Part shown: piece after piece, positions 55,901-57,232 of the stretch
Layout: each line of letters starts with the position of its first letter
How positions within the stretch are numbered: the first letter of the stretch is position 1
Source of the DNA: Kryptolebias marmoratus
Taxonomy: Eukaryota; Chordata; Actinopteri; Cyprinodontiformes; Rivulidae
Length of the DNA stretch: 64,000 bases
Reading direction: 5' to 3'
Assembly: GCF_001649575.2 (NCBI RefSeq)
Contig: NC_051451.1
Location: 27,450,112 to 27,514,111, forward strand
Made by a program: the position numbers and the translations under genes
Notes under the pieces: model-generated
Databases searched by the model: none
The model's input: the letters and a program-made list of their open reading frames with translations, nothing else
Told to the model about the DNA's origin: nothing

Positions 55901-57232
55901 GTGTGAACTTTCTGCATTTCTATTCCTTTTCCTCTGATGTGAGTCCCGCTAACAAGTTTGCCTAATTATCGCCCACCACCGGCAGAAGCCAGATGATGAT
56001 GTTTTCATTACCAAAATACCTCATGGACCACTGGACAAATTTTAATGACGCTTTCAAAAGATAATCATTGGACGTACATCTAAAACAGAGCTCAATTCAA
56101 GATGTCCGACACAAAAATGACTTTAACTCAGGCGATCGTAGAGATGTTTGAGACAAAATGAGATGAGATTCATTCACAACTTGGGCTGCCAACGATCAGA
56201 AACTGAAATAAGGAACAGGGACTGATCAGGAGGGGACACTTCAGGTGATATTCAGCTGTTTCTACTCCGAGTGGTGTCAAGGAGAACACAAGATTTAACA
56301 CATTCAGGCCCACGTTAGAAGAGTCAGTGTCAGCCCTGCTACTTTTAGCTTTAACAGCTCCGTTTCAGCGCTCAGCGTTCACACTGCATTCTCACAGAAA
56401 ACGCATTTTCTCTCATCTGAAATCTGCCGACACTTTAAATAAAAAACTGTCCAATTTAAGAGGAGAAGCAGCTTCAGCAACAGGGAAAAGAAACAAGATT
56501 CTTCAGCTGTGATTGGACTGAATCCCTGTTTTACGTGTTTCATTTATCATCTCTAAACAGATTTGAATTGGTTCTTATTTTAGGGGACAGTTGGGAACCG
56601 AGTCCAACACATATTCTGAGCGAGATATCTTGCAACATTGCAAGGATTACACACAACGTCATTCTCATCAAAAGATGATCTTAGATTGAAACTCTTTAAT
56701 GAAAGGCGGCGGGTGATATGCATTCCTGCAGGAACTTCTTGGCCTTTTATTAACTAAGGTTTAAGGTGGTGGTGTTTGTTCTCTGCTGATCTGTTTTACT
56801 TCCTGTAATCCTCAGATTTCTCTCCTGAAAACGTTCATCTGACTCTTTTATACTTTTTGTTTAATTCTTTTTGTGTTCCGCCTCCCGAAGCTCATCCAGA
56901 GCGACCTGGACGACGACGAGGACGAGCGTCTGAGCGTGGGCGGAGGCCGCGGCACTCTGCGCTTTAAGCACAAACTCCCCGTGGAGCTGAAAGGCCCCGA
57001 AGGCGTGCACGTGGTCCACGGCAGCACGGGCACCCTCCTGACCTCTGACCTCAGCAGCCTGCCCGAGGAGGACCAGCGGGCCCTGGCGCGTTCTCTGGAG
57101 GCGCTCGACGCCGACGGGGTGCTGTACTCGGAGCGTAACGCCCGCACCGAGTCGGCCAAGTCCACCCCGATGCACCGCCACAAGGACAGCGACACGCTGT
57201 CGGAGAGCCCGCTGGAAATCACCGAGTTATGA
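3373..57232 (+). CDS. cdh23: cadherin-23 (cdh23), 3' part: EC7 to C-terminus, 51 exons
   Basis: Cadherin-23 is a giant single-pass calcium-dependent adhesion protein. With protocadherin-15 it forms the tip link that gates mechanotransduction in hair cells. The joined exons give 2702 residues: 21 extracellular cadherin repeats with inter-repeat calcium linkers of the DxNDN type, LDRE and DxD motifs, a membrane-adjacent domain, a hydrophobic helix (e45) and a cytoplasmic tail ending ITEL, a class I PDZ ligand known in the family to bind harmonin. Counting back from the last repeat (EC27), the first visible linker (DENDNPPEF, e1) starts EC7. The full protein is usually about 3350 residues, so roughly 650 N-terminal residues lie upstream. 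Exons are numbered e1-e51 within this window. All phases join and no stop or frameshift was seen, so the gene looks intact. Two minus-strand genes are nested in its introns. Confidence 0.97.
4206..4322 (+). CDS. cdh23: cdh23 exon e2 (EC7)
   Basis: The acceptor follows a CTT-repeat pyrimidine tract. It encodes [14 protein letters not shown] and on to FRLNSRS, the middle of EC7. The donor gtatgc runs straight into a (GT)n microsatellite. Phase 1 to 1. Confidence 0.92.
4329..4356. repeat. (GT)n microsatellite at the e2 donor
   Basis: Uninterrupted GT run beginning six bases after the e2 splice donor. Confidence 0.95.
4779..4891 (+). CDS. cdh23: cdh23 exon e3 (end of EC7)
   Basis: Encodes [13 protein letters not shown], with the LDRE calcium motif, and on to KTGIAT. 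Acceptor tttcag, donor gtaaca, phase 1 to 0. Confidence 0.94.
5329..5436 (+). CDS. cdh23: cdh23 exon e4 (EC7/EC8 linker)
   Basis: Encodes [15 protein letters not shown], the linker that opens EC8. Acceptor attcag, donor gtgagt, phase 0 to 0. Confidence 0.94.
5437..7710 (+). other. cdh23 intron e4-e5
   Basis: 2.3-kb intron. An R1 repeat copy lies at about 5625-5910. The part from about 6400 to 7480 has no recognisable repeat and is rich in TAATTA/ATTA homeodomain-type sites, so it may be a conserved non-coding element. Confidence 0.6.
6469..6542. promoter_or_regulatory. Candidate homeodomain-site cluster (four TAATTAA)
   Basis: TAATTAA occurs at 6469, 6491, 6515 and 6536, a spacing of 22, 24 and 21 bases or about two helical turns. 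Further copies are at 7257 and 7336. TAATTA is the core recognised by many homeodomain factors. An enhancer role is inference. Confidence 0.35.
7711..7900 (+). CDS. cdh23: cdh23 exon e5 (EC8)
   Basis: Encodes [16 protein letters not shown], then DNRTGKI and LDRESS, the body of EC8. The acceptor is aacaag, the donor gtgagt, phase 0 to 1. Confidence 0.94.
8059..8204 (+). CDS. cdh23: cdh23 exon e6 (EC8/EC9 linker)
   Basis: Encodes the end of EC8 and the linker DLNDNDPTF, then the EC9 start up to GTSVYK. Acceptor tgtag, donor gtaaat, phase 1 to 0. Confidence 0.94.
8285..8504 (+). CDS. cdh23: cdh23 exon e7 (EC9)
   Basis: Encodes [15 protein letters not shown], then LDREQIGQY, the bulk of EC9. 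Acceptor tttag, donor gtaaga, phase 0 to 1. Confidence 0.94.
8746..8766 (+). repeat. (TG)n tract in the e8 splice acceptor
   Basis: About ten TG units directly precede the acceptor CAG of exon e8, in place of the usual pyrimidine tract. Confidence 0.9.
8770..8922 (+). CDS. cdh23: cdh23 exon e8 (EC9/EC10 linker)
   Basis: Encodes [11 protein letters not shown] (linker, E in place of the last N) and EC10 up to NAELSYFIT. It is 153 bases, phase 1 to 1, so skipping it would keep the frame. The acceptor is preceded by a TG repeat. Confidence 0.94.
9046..9882 (-). mobile_element. Tc1/mariner-like element remnant with long inverted repeats
   Basis: The ends form inverted repeats of about 75 bases (ATTCAAATCTAACCTCAAG... 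at both ends, inward). On the minus strand a broken transposase-like text includes [10 protein letters not shown] and, in another frame, QDNDPKH-like residues, as in Tc1 transposases. It is internally deleted and frameshifted. It lies in intron e8-e9. Confidence 0.55.
10136..10249 (+). CDS. cdh23: cdh23 exon e9 (EC10)
   Basis: Encodes [12 protein letters not shown] and [16 protein letters not shown] of EC10. Acceptor tttag, donor gtgtgt, phase 1 to 1. Confidence 0.93.
   Translation, partial: AGTKMVNSAWASETELFGPWSASTGRPRLCILLLLKL
10789..10937 (+). CDS. cdh23: cdh23 exon e10 (EC10/EC11 linker)
   Basis: Encodes [16 protein letters not shown], linker DVNDNRPIF and the EC11 start to GTSILQ. Acceptor cgtag, donor gtacaa, phase 1 to 0. 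The C10orf105-like gene sits antisense in the following 6-kb intron. Confidence 0.94.
11480..11800 (+). repeat. R1 dispersed repeat copy
   Basis: Matches the R1 family (see 31140-31800): a 'caaaatatctcataaacca' type start, then AAGATGGCC, then 'gtagctgacagtcatt'. It ends about 120 bases downstream of the C10orf105-like stop codon and probably lies partly in its 3' UTR. Confidence 0.7.
11917..12390 (-). CDS. C10orf105-like small single-pass membrane protein, nested antisense in cdh23
   Basis: 157 residues in one exon. It has an N-terminal region with NTT glycosylation sites and a Thr run, a hydrophobic helix at about residues 45-65, a basic RQRLEQDRD stretch, and the block [14 protein letters not shown]. 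That block resembles the SEPQLRLWKRLGS block I recall for human C10orf105, which is also a single coding exon antisense inside CDH23. The start at 12390 is chosen because a good acceptor (catccag) ends just upstream, at 12403, so a longer frame opening at 12435 would run into intron. The C-terminus is VTEI, a possible class I PDZ ligand. The function of the family is not known to me. No promoter or 5' exon was found. Confidence 0.8.
   Translation of the reverse strand: MNTTITLTPDGDNTTLSSLTTTTTTSTNIPRPPAHPAHIHDPEFTIMVVLALSLLLAALAVFLAVRQRLEQDRDFEASCVPGESLPRRGLSTEPQLKVWKRLGSYRRAYNTSFRRPPQRRPHQQTRTGSTGSETPQPEASVELHLTKPCLLDYVTEI
12436..17003 (+). other. cdh23 intron e10-e11, remainder
   Basis: Holds an R2 cluster (about 12530-12900), an R1 copy (about 13660-13870), an apparently repeat-free tract at 12960-13520, a C/T-rich tract near 14620-14680, and a Tc1-like remnant (14985-15375). 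No coding exon was recognised. Confidence 0.55.
14985..15375 (+). pseudogene. Tc1-like transposase remnant
   Basis: Translation gives a broken transposase-like text. After one in-frame stop the residues [12 protein letters not shown] appear, resembling the catalytic DET(K)xELFG block of Tc1 transposases. Upstream residues are only weakly similar. Non-functional. Confidence 0.5.
17004..17064 (+). CDS. cdh23: cdh23 exon e11 (EC11)
   Basis: Short exon encoding [16 protein letters not shown] and on to LTG. Acceptor tgtag, donor gtaagt, phase 0 to 1. Confidence 0.92.
17437..17585 (+). CDS. cdh23: cdh23 exon e12 (EC11)
   Basis: Encodes [13 protein letters not shown], then [16 protein letters not shown], the end of EC11. 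Acceptor gcgcag, donor gtgagg, phase 1 to 0. Confidence 0.93.
17652..18132 (+). mobile_element. mariner/Tc1-like deletion remnant
   Basis: The left part contains GGGACGTTGTGTAAAAC and the right part an imperfect inverted counterpart near 18090-18130. The middle resembles the start of a fish Tc1/mariner transposon, but the transposase body is absent. It lies in intron e12-e13. Confidence 0.5.
18224..18359 (+). CDS. cdh23: cdh23 exon e13 (EC11/EC12 linker)
   Basis: Encodes [15 protein letters not shown], a linker in which DDANDE replaces DxNDN, then EC12 to ATDPDTG. Acceptor gtcag, donor gtgagt, phase 0 to 1. Confidence 0.93.
18884..19272 (+). CDS. cdh23: cdh23 exon e14 (EC12 and EC13)
   Basis: 389-base exon. 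It encodes EC12 from [12 protein letters not shown] through [10 protein letters not shown], then the atypical linker [12 protein letters not shown] and EC13 up to FKIDSVT. Acceptor tccag, donor gtgagt, phase 1 to 0. The EC12-13 linker lacks the DxNDN motif. Confidence 0.95.
19781..19882 (+). CDS. cdh23: cdh23 exon e15 (EC13)
   Basis: Encodes [18 protein letters not shown] and on to GGPKKDSTV. Acceptor tttcag, donor gtatgt, phase 0 to 0. Confidence 0.94.
20386..20683. other. Assembly gap (298 N)
   Basis: Run of N inside intron e15-e16. The exons on each side join in frame, so no coding exon needs to be missing. Confidence 0.99.
21540..21689 (+). CDS. cdh23: cdh23 exon e16 (EC13/EC14 linker)
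   Basis: Encodes [15 protein letters not shown], then DRDAGSNGL. Acceptor cgcag, donor gtgagg, phase 0 to 0. Confidence 0.94.
21777..21905 (+). CDS. cdh23: cdh23 exon e17 (EC14)
   Basis: Encodes [14 protein letters not shown], then [14 protein letters not shown]. The intron before it is only 87 bases. Acceptor ttcag, donor gtcaga, phase 0 to 0. Confidence 0.94.
22012..22140 (+). CDS. cdh23: cdh23 exon e18 (EC14/EC15 linker)
   Basis: Encodes [15 protein letters not shown], linker DVNDNPPVI and YNVSVNE. Acceptor tgcag, donor gtaggg, phase 0 to 0. Confidence 0.94.
22304..22531 (+). CDS. cdh23: cdh23 exon e19 (EC15)
   Basis: Encodes [19 protein letters not shown], then [14 protein letters not shown] and DDGTPPLS. 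The PAPPDRER variant of LDRE is typical of this repeat in CDH23. Donor gtaagg, phase 0 to 0. A 17-kb intron with vsir follows. Confidence 0.95.
22532..24629 (+). other. Large cdh23 intron e19-e20, part before vsir
   Basis: Holds a zinc-finger-coding transposon copy (22707-23231) and unremarkable AT-rich sequence. A CT microsatellite is at about 24218-24238. No cadherin exon was seen. Confidence 0.6.
22707..23231 (-). mobile_element. hAT-like element with CGGBP1-like zinc-finger fragment, copy 1
   Basis: Starts with CCCTCCAGGATTTTGC. It is about 90% similar by eye to 58871-59480 but lacks the far inverted end, so it is truncated. The minus strand encodes a C-x2-C...H...H segment ([23 protein letters not shown]), a layout like the BED-type finger of CGGBP1, a protein thought to derive from a hAT transposon. 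Confidence 0.6.
24630..26763 (-). other. vsir: Predicted vsir 3' UTR
   Basis: From the vsir stop codon down to a minus-strand AATAAA at 24646-24651. A long 3' UTR is usual for mammalian VSIR. It includes a CpG-dense stretch at about 26100-26240. The exact end is inference; other signals could be used. Confidence 0.4.
24646..24651 (-). terminator. vsir: Candidate vsir polyadenylation signal
   Basis: AATAAA on the minus strand, about 2.1 kb past the vsir stop codon. Confidence 0.35.
26764..26801 (-). CDS. vsir: vsir exon 7 (C-terminus)
   Basis: Encodes [12 protein letters not shown] then TAA, aligning with the human ending DPVPDSPNFEVI. Acceptor tttcag after a CT-rich tract; phase 1 entry fits exon 6. 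Confidence 0.88.
26764..38421 (-). CDS. vsir: vsir (VISTA, V-set immunoregulatory receptor), 7 exons, complete
   Basis: VISTA is a type I membrane immune checkpoint protein of the B7 family, acting on T and myeloid cells. The seven exons (38364-38421, 30445-30834, 29440-29490, 29238-29348, 29023-29050, 28297-28469, 26764-26801) join in phase to 282 residues; human VISTA has 311. Order: signal peptide, one IgV domain with the additional VISTA cysteines, stalk, transmembrane helix at about residues 170-192, cytoplasmic tail. Diagnostic matches to the human protein as I recall it are [29 protein letters not shown] and GDVFFPS. It lies antisense in the e19-e20 intron of cdh23, as in human. The 7.5-kb first intron holds most of the local repeats. 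Confidence 0.95.
27230..27470 (+). repeat. R1 dispersed repeat copy
   Basis: 'caacatggccgccag', 'gatagtagctgagact' and 'ggcgggtgatatgcattcct' in R1 order. It lies in vsir intron 6. Confidence 0.7.
28297..28469 (-). CDS. vsir: vsir exon 6 (cytoplasmic tail)
   Basis: Encodes [13 protein letters not shown], then [19 protein letters not shown] and GDVFFPSE, the conserved VISTA tail. Acceptor gtcag, donor gtaaga. Confidence 0.94.
28555..28905 (+). repeat. R2 repeat cluster in vsir intron 5
   Basis: Shares 'agctcattcaggagatgg', 'ttttagctttt' and 'tgctaattttatctg' with the other R2 clusters. Confidence 0.65.
29023..29050 (-). CDS. vsir: vsir exon 5 (28-base micro-exon)
   Basis: Encodes AQELVRMDS with its flanking bases, identical to the human juxtamembrane text I recall. 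Acceptor cccag, donor gtaggt. The flanking phases agree. Confidence 0.9.
29238..29348 (-). CDS. vsir: vsir exon 4 (transmembrane)
   Basis: Encodes [18 protein letters not shown] and on to VLVYKQRL, the membrane helix with its basic stop-transfer end. Acceptor ctcag, donor gtacgt. Confidence 0.94.
29440..29490 (-). CDS. vsir: vsir exon 3 (stalk)
   Basis: Encodes [16 protein letters not shown], with the stalk cysteine in an NCT glycosylation site. Acceptor tccag, donor gtaaga. Confidence 0.9.
29578..30095 (-). mobile_element. hAT-type non-autonomous element, copy A
   Basis: 518 bases, bounded by CACACGTGTCAAAC and the inverse of CAGGGGTGTCAAAC. Near-duplications of 8 bases flank it (ccttaaag and cctcaatg, 6 of 8 matching). 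It is the reverse complement of 48064-48536. It sits inside an R1 repeat copy in vsir intron 2. Confidence 0.75.
30096..30345 (-). repeat. R1 dispersed repeat copy split by hAT copy A
   Basis: Reverse-oriented R1 text: AATGCATATCACCCGCCGC first, then the inverse of the 'gagctgagagtcat' and 'caagatggc' segments. The missing end lies on the other side of the hAT element. Confidence 0.7.
30445..30834 (-). CDS. vsir: vsir exon 2 (IgV domain)
   Basis: 390 bases encoding the whole V-set domain: [41 protein letters not shown] and HVILQVTP. Cysteines appear at the positions of the canonical pair plus the extra VISTA ones. NMS and NVT glycosylation sites are present, and it has many histidines (HSDQHC, HNSHH, KQHNHE, FHSH). 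Acceptor tccag, donor gtaaga. A longer open frame runs past the acceptor into a microsatellite and is not coding. Confidence 0.95.
30880..31136. repeat. GGAT tetranucleotide array with interspersed GAAGAACAAT units
   Basis: About 255 bases of (GGAT)n blocks separated by GAAGAACAAT-type units, a compound higher-order repeat. It begins 45 bases upstream (in transcript sense) of the vsir IgV exon acceptor. Confidence 0.95.
31140..31800 (+). repeat. R1 dispersed repeats, two or three tandem partial copies
   Basis: Best place to see the R1 family: 'gatggattttaatgaaact', 'attaacttttggagcca', AAGATGGCCGC, 'cagttttacagat' and 'tagctgagagtcatt' recur at about 31270-31450 and 31520-31720. It lies in vsir intron 1. 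Confidence 0.75.
31869..31905. repeat. (AT)n microsatellite
   Basis: 37 bases of uninterrupted AT dinucleotide. Confidence 0.97.
32876..33450 (+). mobile_element. Tc1-like transposon, internally deleted
   Basis: The ends are inverted repeats of roughly 150 bases: the left part around 32880-33020 pairs with the right part around 33290-33450 ('atgcagttt' and 'catccaaacca' segments). Between them the plus strand still encodes [17 protein letters not shown], the helix-turn-helix region of a Tc1-type transposase. The catalytic core is gone. Confidence 0.7.
33452..33473. repeat. (CA)n microsatellite
   Basis: Short uninterrupted CA repeat directly after the Tc1-like element. Confidence 0.9.
33474..38363 (-). 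other. vsir intron 1, remainder
   Basis: No exon recognised. It contains an R2 cluster (about 35455-35760), a pair of similar segments (about 36220-36500 and 37690-37830), a short CA repeat near 37249-37270 and G-rich runs near 37031, 37473 and 38268. Confidence 0.55.
36220..36500. repeat. R3 dispersed segment, related to 37690-37830
   Basis: Both stretches share a 'gctactgctagctgctac'-like part, a 'taatgt' part and 'ccattagctcatcggtcctgtcag'-like text in the same order and orientation. An old interspersed repeat of unknown class. Confidence 0.5.
38364..38421 (-). CDS. vsir: vsir exon 1 (start codon and signal peptide)
   Basis: ATG at 38421, encoding [19 protein letters not shown], a basic start followed by a hydrophobic core: a signal peptide. 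Donor gtaaga, phase 1, fits exon 2. Confidence 0.9.
38676..38682 (-). promoter_or_regulatory. vsir: Candidate vsir TATA box
   Basis: Minus-strand TATATAA in the context CCTTATATAAAC, about 255 bases upstream of the vsir ATG. The region between it and the ATG is GC-rich. It implies a start near 38650 and a 5' UTR of about 230 bases; inference only. Confidence 0.4.
38683..39536 (+). other. Intron between the vsir promoter and cdh23 e20
   Basis: Contains an A run of about 24 bases at 38796-38819. No exon or known repeat recognised. Confidence 0.5.
39537..39758 (+). CDS. cdh23: cdh23 exon e20 (EC15/EC16 linker)
   Basis: Encodes [19 protein letters not shown], then [14 protein letters not shown]. 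The acceptor is cgaag, weak but the only one that keeps phase 0. Donor gtgaga. Confidence 0.93.
39834..39953 (+). CDS. cdh23: cdh23 exon e21 (EC16)
   Basis: Encodes [18 protein letters not shown] and on to LTSSTT. Acceptor tttag after a 75-base intron, donor gtaaat, phase 0 to 0. Confidence 0.94.
39954..40902 (+). repeat. R2 (TTTTAGCT-rich) repeat cluster in intron e21-e22
   Basis: Most of this intron (about 40025-40860) is R2 text: repeated 'tttagcttttagcta', 'agctcattcaag', 'gtttcagcttcttca'. Other clusters lie at about 3095-3240, 12530-12900, 28555-28905, 35455-35760, 46860-47400, 51775-52200 and 53235-53520, and inverted ones at 4975-5175, 10495-10620, 19325-19445 and 42225-42320. Confidence 0.75.
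40903..41083 (+). CDS. cdh23: cdh23 exon e22 (EC16/EC17 linker)
   Basis: Encodes [31 protein letters not shown] and YSITGGDLQ. The donor gtcggt is weak, but it is the site that rejoins e23 in frame (phase 1). Confidence 0.92.
41166..41299 (+). CDS. cdh23: cdh23 exon e23 (EC17)
   Basis: Encodes [17 protein letters not shown], then [14 protein letters not shown]. Acceptor gtcag, donor gtaagt, phase 1 to 0. Confidence 0.94.
41487..41696 (+). CDS. cdh23: cdh23 exon e24 (EC17/EC18 linker)
   Basis: Encodes [33 protein letters not shown] and FYIMDT. Acceptor ctcag, donor gtgaga, phase 0 to 0. Confidence 0.94.
42060..42180 (+). repeat. Fish interspersed repeat tail
   Basis: 'gagatttatttatatagcac' followed by 'aaagtgctttacaa', a text very common in fish genomes. 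Similar pieces occur at about 44066-44130 and 47136-47230. Class uncertain (LINE or SINE tail). Confidence 0.5.
42542..42649 (+). CDS. cdh23: cdh23 exon e25 (EC18)
   Basis: Encodes [18 protein letters not shown], then [12 protein letters not shown]. Acceptor tcgcag, donor gtaact, phase 0 to 0. Confidence 0.94.
42682..42892. mobile_element. Palindromic hAT-like MITE, 211 bases
   Basis: Begins CAGGGGTGGCCAATCCTGG and ends with its inverse (CCAGGATTGGCCACTCCTG). Nearly the whole element folds on itself ('ctgctccaacacacctgat' and its inverse in the middle). Flanks acttaaac and ccttaaac match in 7 of 8 bases, a hAT-sized target duplication. Confidence 0.85.
43710..43812 (+). CDS. cdh23: cdh23 exon e26 (EC18/EC19 linker)
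   Basis: Encodes [19 protein letters not shown], then EIMENSAAG. Acceptor atcag, donor gtgacg, phase 0 to 1. Confidence 0.93.
44555..44680 (+). CDS. cdh23: cdh23 exon e27 (EC19)
   Basis: Encodes [18 protein letters not shown], then LFTVDPDTG. Acceptor ttcag, donor gtaacg, phase 1 to 1. Confidence 0.93.
44757..44960 (+). CDS. cdh23: cdh23 exon e28 (EC19/EC20 linker)
   Basis: Encodes [18 protein letters not shown], linker DQNDNDPVF and [10 protein letters not shown] 76-base intron precedes it. Acceptor tccag, donor gtgggt, phase 1 to 1. Confidence 0.94.
45043..45501 (+). CDS. cdh23: cdh23 exon e29 (EC20 and EC21)
   Basis: The longest cdh23 exon here, 459 bases. It encodes EC20 ([27 protein letters not shown]), linker DVNDSRPRF and most of EC21 up to FGIDLHTG. 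Phase 1 to 1; acceptor tccag, donor gtgagt. Confidence 0.96.
45864..45980 (+). CDS. cdh23: cdh23 exon e30 (EC21)
   Basis: Encodes [18 protein letters not shown], then [19 protein letters not shown] replaces LDRE. Acceptor ttcag, donor gtaagt, phase 1 to 1. Confidence 0.93.
46556..46780 (+). CDS. cdh23: cdh23 exon e31 (EC21/EC22 linker)
   Basis: Encodes [17 protein letters not shown], then [17 protein letters not shown] and LEDPSIG. Acceptor cgcag, donor gtacgg, phase 1 to 1. Confidence 0.94.
47432..47601 (+). CDS. cdh23: cdh23 exon e32 (EC22/EC23 linker)
   Basis: Encodes [18 protein letters not shown], then linker DVNDNNPVF. Acceptor tacag, donor gtatcg, phase 1 to 0. Confidence 0.94.
47805..48640 (+). 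repeat. R1 dispersed repeat copy split by hAT copy B
   Basis: R1 text runs from 'ttagcaaaatatctcataaa' to 'gtagctgagagtcattcaca' (about 47805-48056) and resumes at 48537 with 'gatcttag' and 'ggattccttcaaggaatact'. The insertion between is 48064-48536. Confidence 0.75.
48064..48536 (+). mobile_element. hAT-type non-autonomous element, copy B, with perfect 8-bp target duplication
   Basis: 473 bases, starting CAGGGGAGTCAAAC and ending ..TTTGACACGTGTG. It is flanked on both sides by ACGTAAGA (48056-48063 and 48537-48544), the 8-bp duplication typical of hAT transposition. It is the reverse complement of 29578-30095. No transposase is encoded. Confidence 0.92.
48705..48842 (+). CDS. cdh23: cdh23 exon e33 (EC23)
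   Basis: Encodes [18 protein letters not shown], then [14 protein letters not shown] and FDIRPTT. Acceptor ttag, donor gtgagt, phase 0 to 0. Confidence 0.94.
49185..49304 (+). CDS. cdh23: cdh23 exon e34 (EC23)
   Basis: Encodes [17 protein letters not shown], then [18 protein letters not shown]. Acceptor gtaag, donor gtagaa, phase 0 to 0. Confidence 0.94.
49305..50203 (+). other. cdh23 intron e34-e35
   Basis: 899 bases, AT-rich towards the 3' end. No exon, gene or clear repeat seen. Confidence 0.5.
50204..50381 (+). CDS. cdh23: cdh23 exon e35 (EC23/EC24 linker)
   Basis: Encodes [15 protein letters not shown] (Y in place of the last N), then [17 protein letters not shown]. Acceptor atcag, donor gtatga, phase 0 to 1. 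Confidence 0.94.
50534..50745 (+). CDS. cdh23: cdh23 exon e36 (EC24/EC25 linker)
   Basis: Encodes [17 protein letters not shown], then [15 protein letters not shown], linker DVNDNRPVF and NGTIIHITE. Acceptor ttcag, donor gtatct, phase 1 to 0. Confidence 0.94.
50893..51087 (+). CDS. cdh23: cdh23 exon e37 (EC25)
   Basis: Encodes [19 protein letters not shown], then [15 protein letters not shown] and [11 protein letters not shown]. Acceptor tgcag, donor gtgagt, phase 0 to 0. Confidence 0.94.
51172..51285 (+). CDS. cdh23: cdh23 exon e38 (EC25/EC26 linker)
   Basis: Encodes [15 protein letters not shown], then DVDDNEPVF and LKPP. Acceptor cgcag, donor gtgaga, phase 0 to 0. Confidence 0.94.
51355..51484 (+). 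CDS. cdh23: cdh23 exon e39 (EC26)
   Basis: Encodes [18 protein letters not shown], then [17 protein letters not shown]. The intron before it is 69 bases. Acceptor ctcag, donor gtcata, phase 0 to 1. Confidence 0.94.
51485..52365 (+). repeat. cdh23 intron e39-e40 with R2 cluster
   Basis: About 51775-52200 is R2 text (many TTTTAGCT units). Nothing else recognised. Confidence 0.6.
52366..52629 (+). CDS. cdh23: cdh23 exon e40 (EC26/EC27 linker)
   Basis: Encodes [19 protein letters not shown], then [16 protein letters not shown], linker DINDQTPRF and KAEYTAG. An upstream open frame reaches back into intron; the acceptor tgaag is set by phase and homology. Donor gtaatc. Confidence 0.93.
52709..52870 (+). 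CDS. cdh23: cdh23 exon e41 (EC27)
   Basis: Encodes [18 protein letters not shown], then [10 protein letters not shown] and EDVGNIFII. Acceptor ttcag, donor gtgagt, phase 1 to 1. Confidence 0.94.
52973..53229 (+). CDS. cdh23: cdh23 exon e42 (EC27 end and membrane-adjacent domain)
   Basis: Encodes [18 protein letters not shown], then [17 protein letters not shown] and [16 protein letters not shown]. After ILRDDQ the protein leaves the cadherin fold. Acceptor acag, donor gtgagc, phase 1 to 0. Confidence 0.95.
53562..53659 (+). CDS. cdh23: cdh23 exon e43 (membrane-adjacent domain)
   Basis: Encodes [18 protein letters not shown], then NTILDVE. Acceptor tctag. The donor gtcttg is weak but fixed by homology ([12 protein letters not shown] across the junction). 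Confidence 0.92.
53767..53887 (+). CDS. cdh23: cdh23 exon e44 (membrane-adjacent domain)
   Basis: Encodes [16 protein letters not shown], then LPDDISTLQ. Acceptor tgcag, donor gtctgc, phase 2 to 0. Confidence 0.93.
53975..54054 (+). CDS. cdh23: cdh23 exon e45 (transmembrane helix)
   Basis: Encodes [18 protein letters not shown], then TMNWHYRR: the single membrane-spanning segment. Acceptor cccag, donor gtaaga, phase 0 to 2. Confidence 0.95.
54186..54226 (+). CDS. cdh23: cdh23 exon e46 (cytoplasmic, 41 bases)
   Basis: Micro-exon encoding [13 protein letters not shown], the basic juxtamembrane part. Acceptor tgcag, donor gtgaga. Confidence 0.92.
54392..54452 (+). CDS. cdh23: cdh23 exon e47 (cytoplasmic)
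   Basis: Encodes [20 protein letters not shown], highly conserved in CDH23. Acceptor tacag, donor gtgaga. Confidence 0.93.
54851..54980 (+). CDS. cdh23: cdh23 exon e48 (cytoplasmic)
   Basis: Encodes [18 protein letters not shown], then [15 protein letters not shown] and SPARTH. Acceptor cgcag, donor gtcagt. Confidence 0.95.
54981..55345 (+). repeat. cdh23 intron e48-e49 made mostly of an R1 copy
   Basis: About 55020-55330 is R1: 'aatgaac', 'aactttcagaaagtaatcat', AAGATGGCCACC, 'gtagctgagagtcatt' and 'ggcgggcgacatgcat'. Confidence 0.7.
55346..55465 (+). CDS. cdh23: cdh23 exon e49 (cytoplasmic)
   Basis: Encodes [19 protein letters not shown], then [15 protein letters not shown] and REGPIK. 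Acceptor cgcag, donor gtgagc. Confidence 0.95.
55595..55705 (+). CDS. cdh23: cdh23 exon e50 (cytoplasmic)
   Basis: Encodes [19 protein letters not shown], then [13 protein letters not shown], where it departs from the mammalian text. Acceptor gtcag, donor gtggga, phase 0 to 0. Confidence 0.93.
55706..56890 (+). repeat. cdh23 last intron, with R1 and R2 copies; no alternative exon seen
   Basis: R1 pieces at about 56000-56190 and 56560-56760, R2 text at about 56330-56520. In mammals an alternatively spliced cytoplasmic exon (exon 68) lies at this position. I see no convincing in-frame exon with good splice sites here. Confidence 0.55.
56891..57232 (+). CDS. cdh23: cdh23 exon e51 (last coding exon, PDZ ligand)
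   Basis: Encodes [18 protein letters not shown], then [32 protein letters not shown] and PLEITEL then TGA. The ending ITEL is the family's class I PDZ ligand. The exon is GC-rich. Acceptor cgaag, phase 0. Confidence 0.96.
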   Translation, partial: LIQSDLDDDEDERLSVGGGRGTLRFKHKLPVELKGPEGVHVVHGSTGTLLTSDLSSLPEEDQRALARSLEALDADGVLYSERNARTESAKSTPMHRHKDSDTLSESPLEITEL

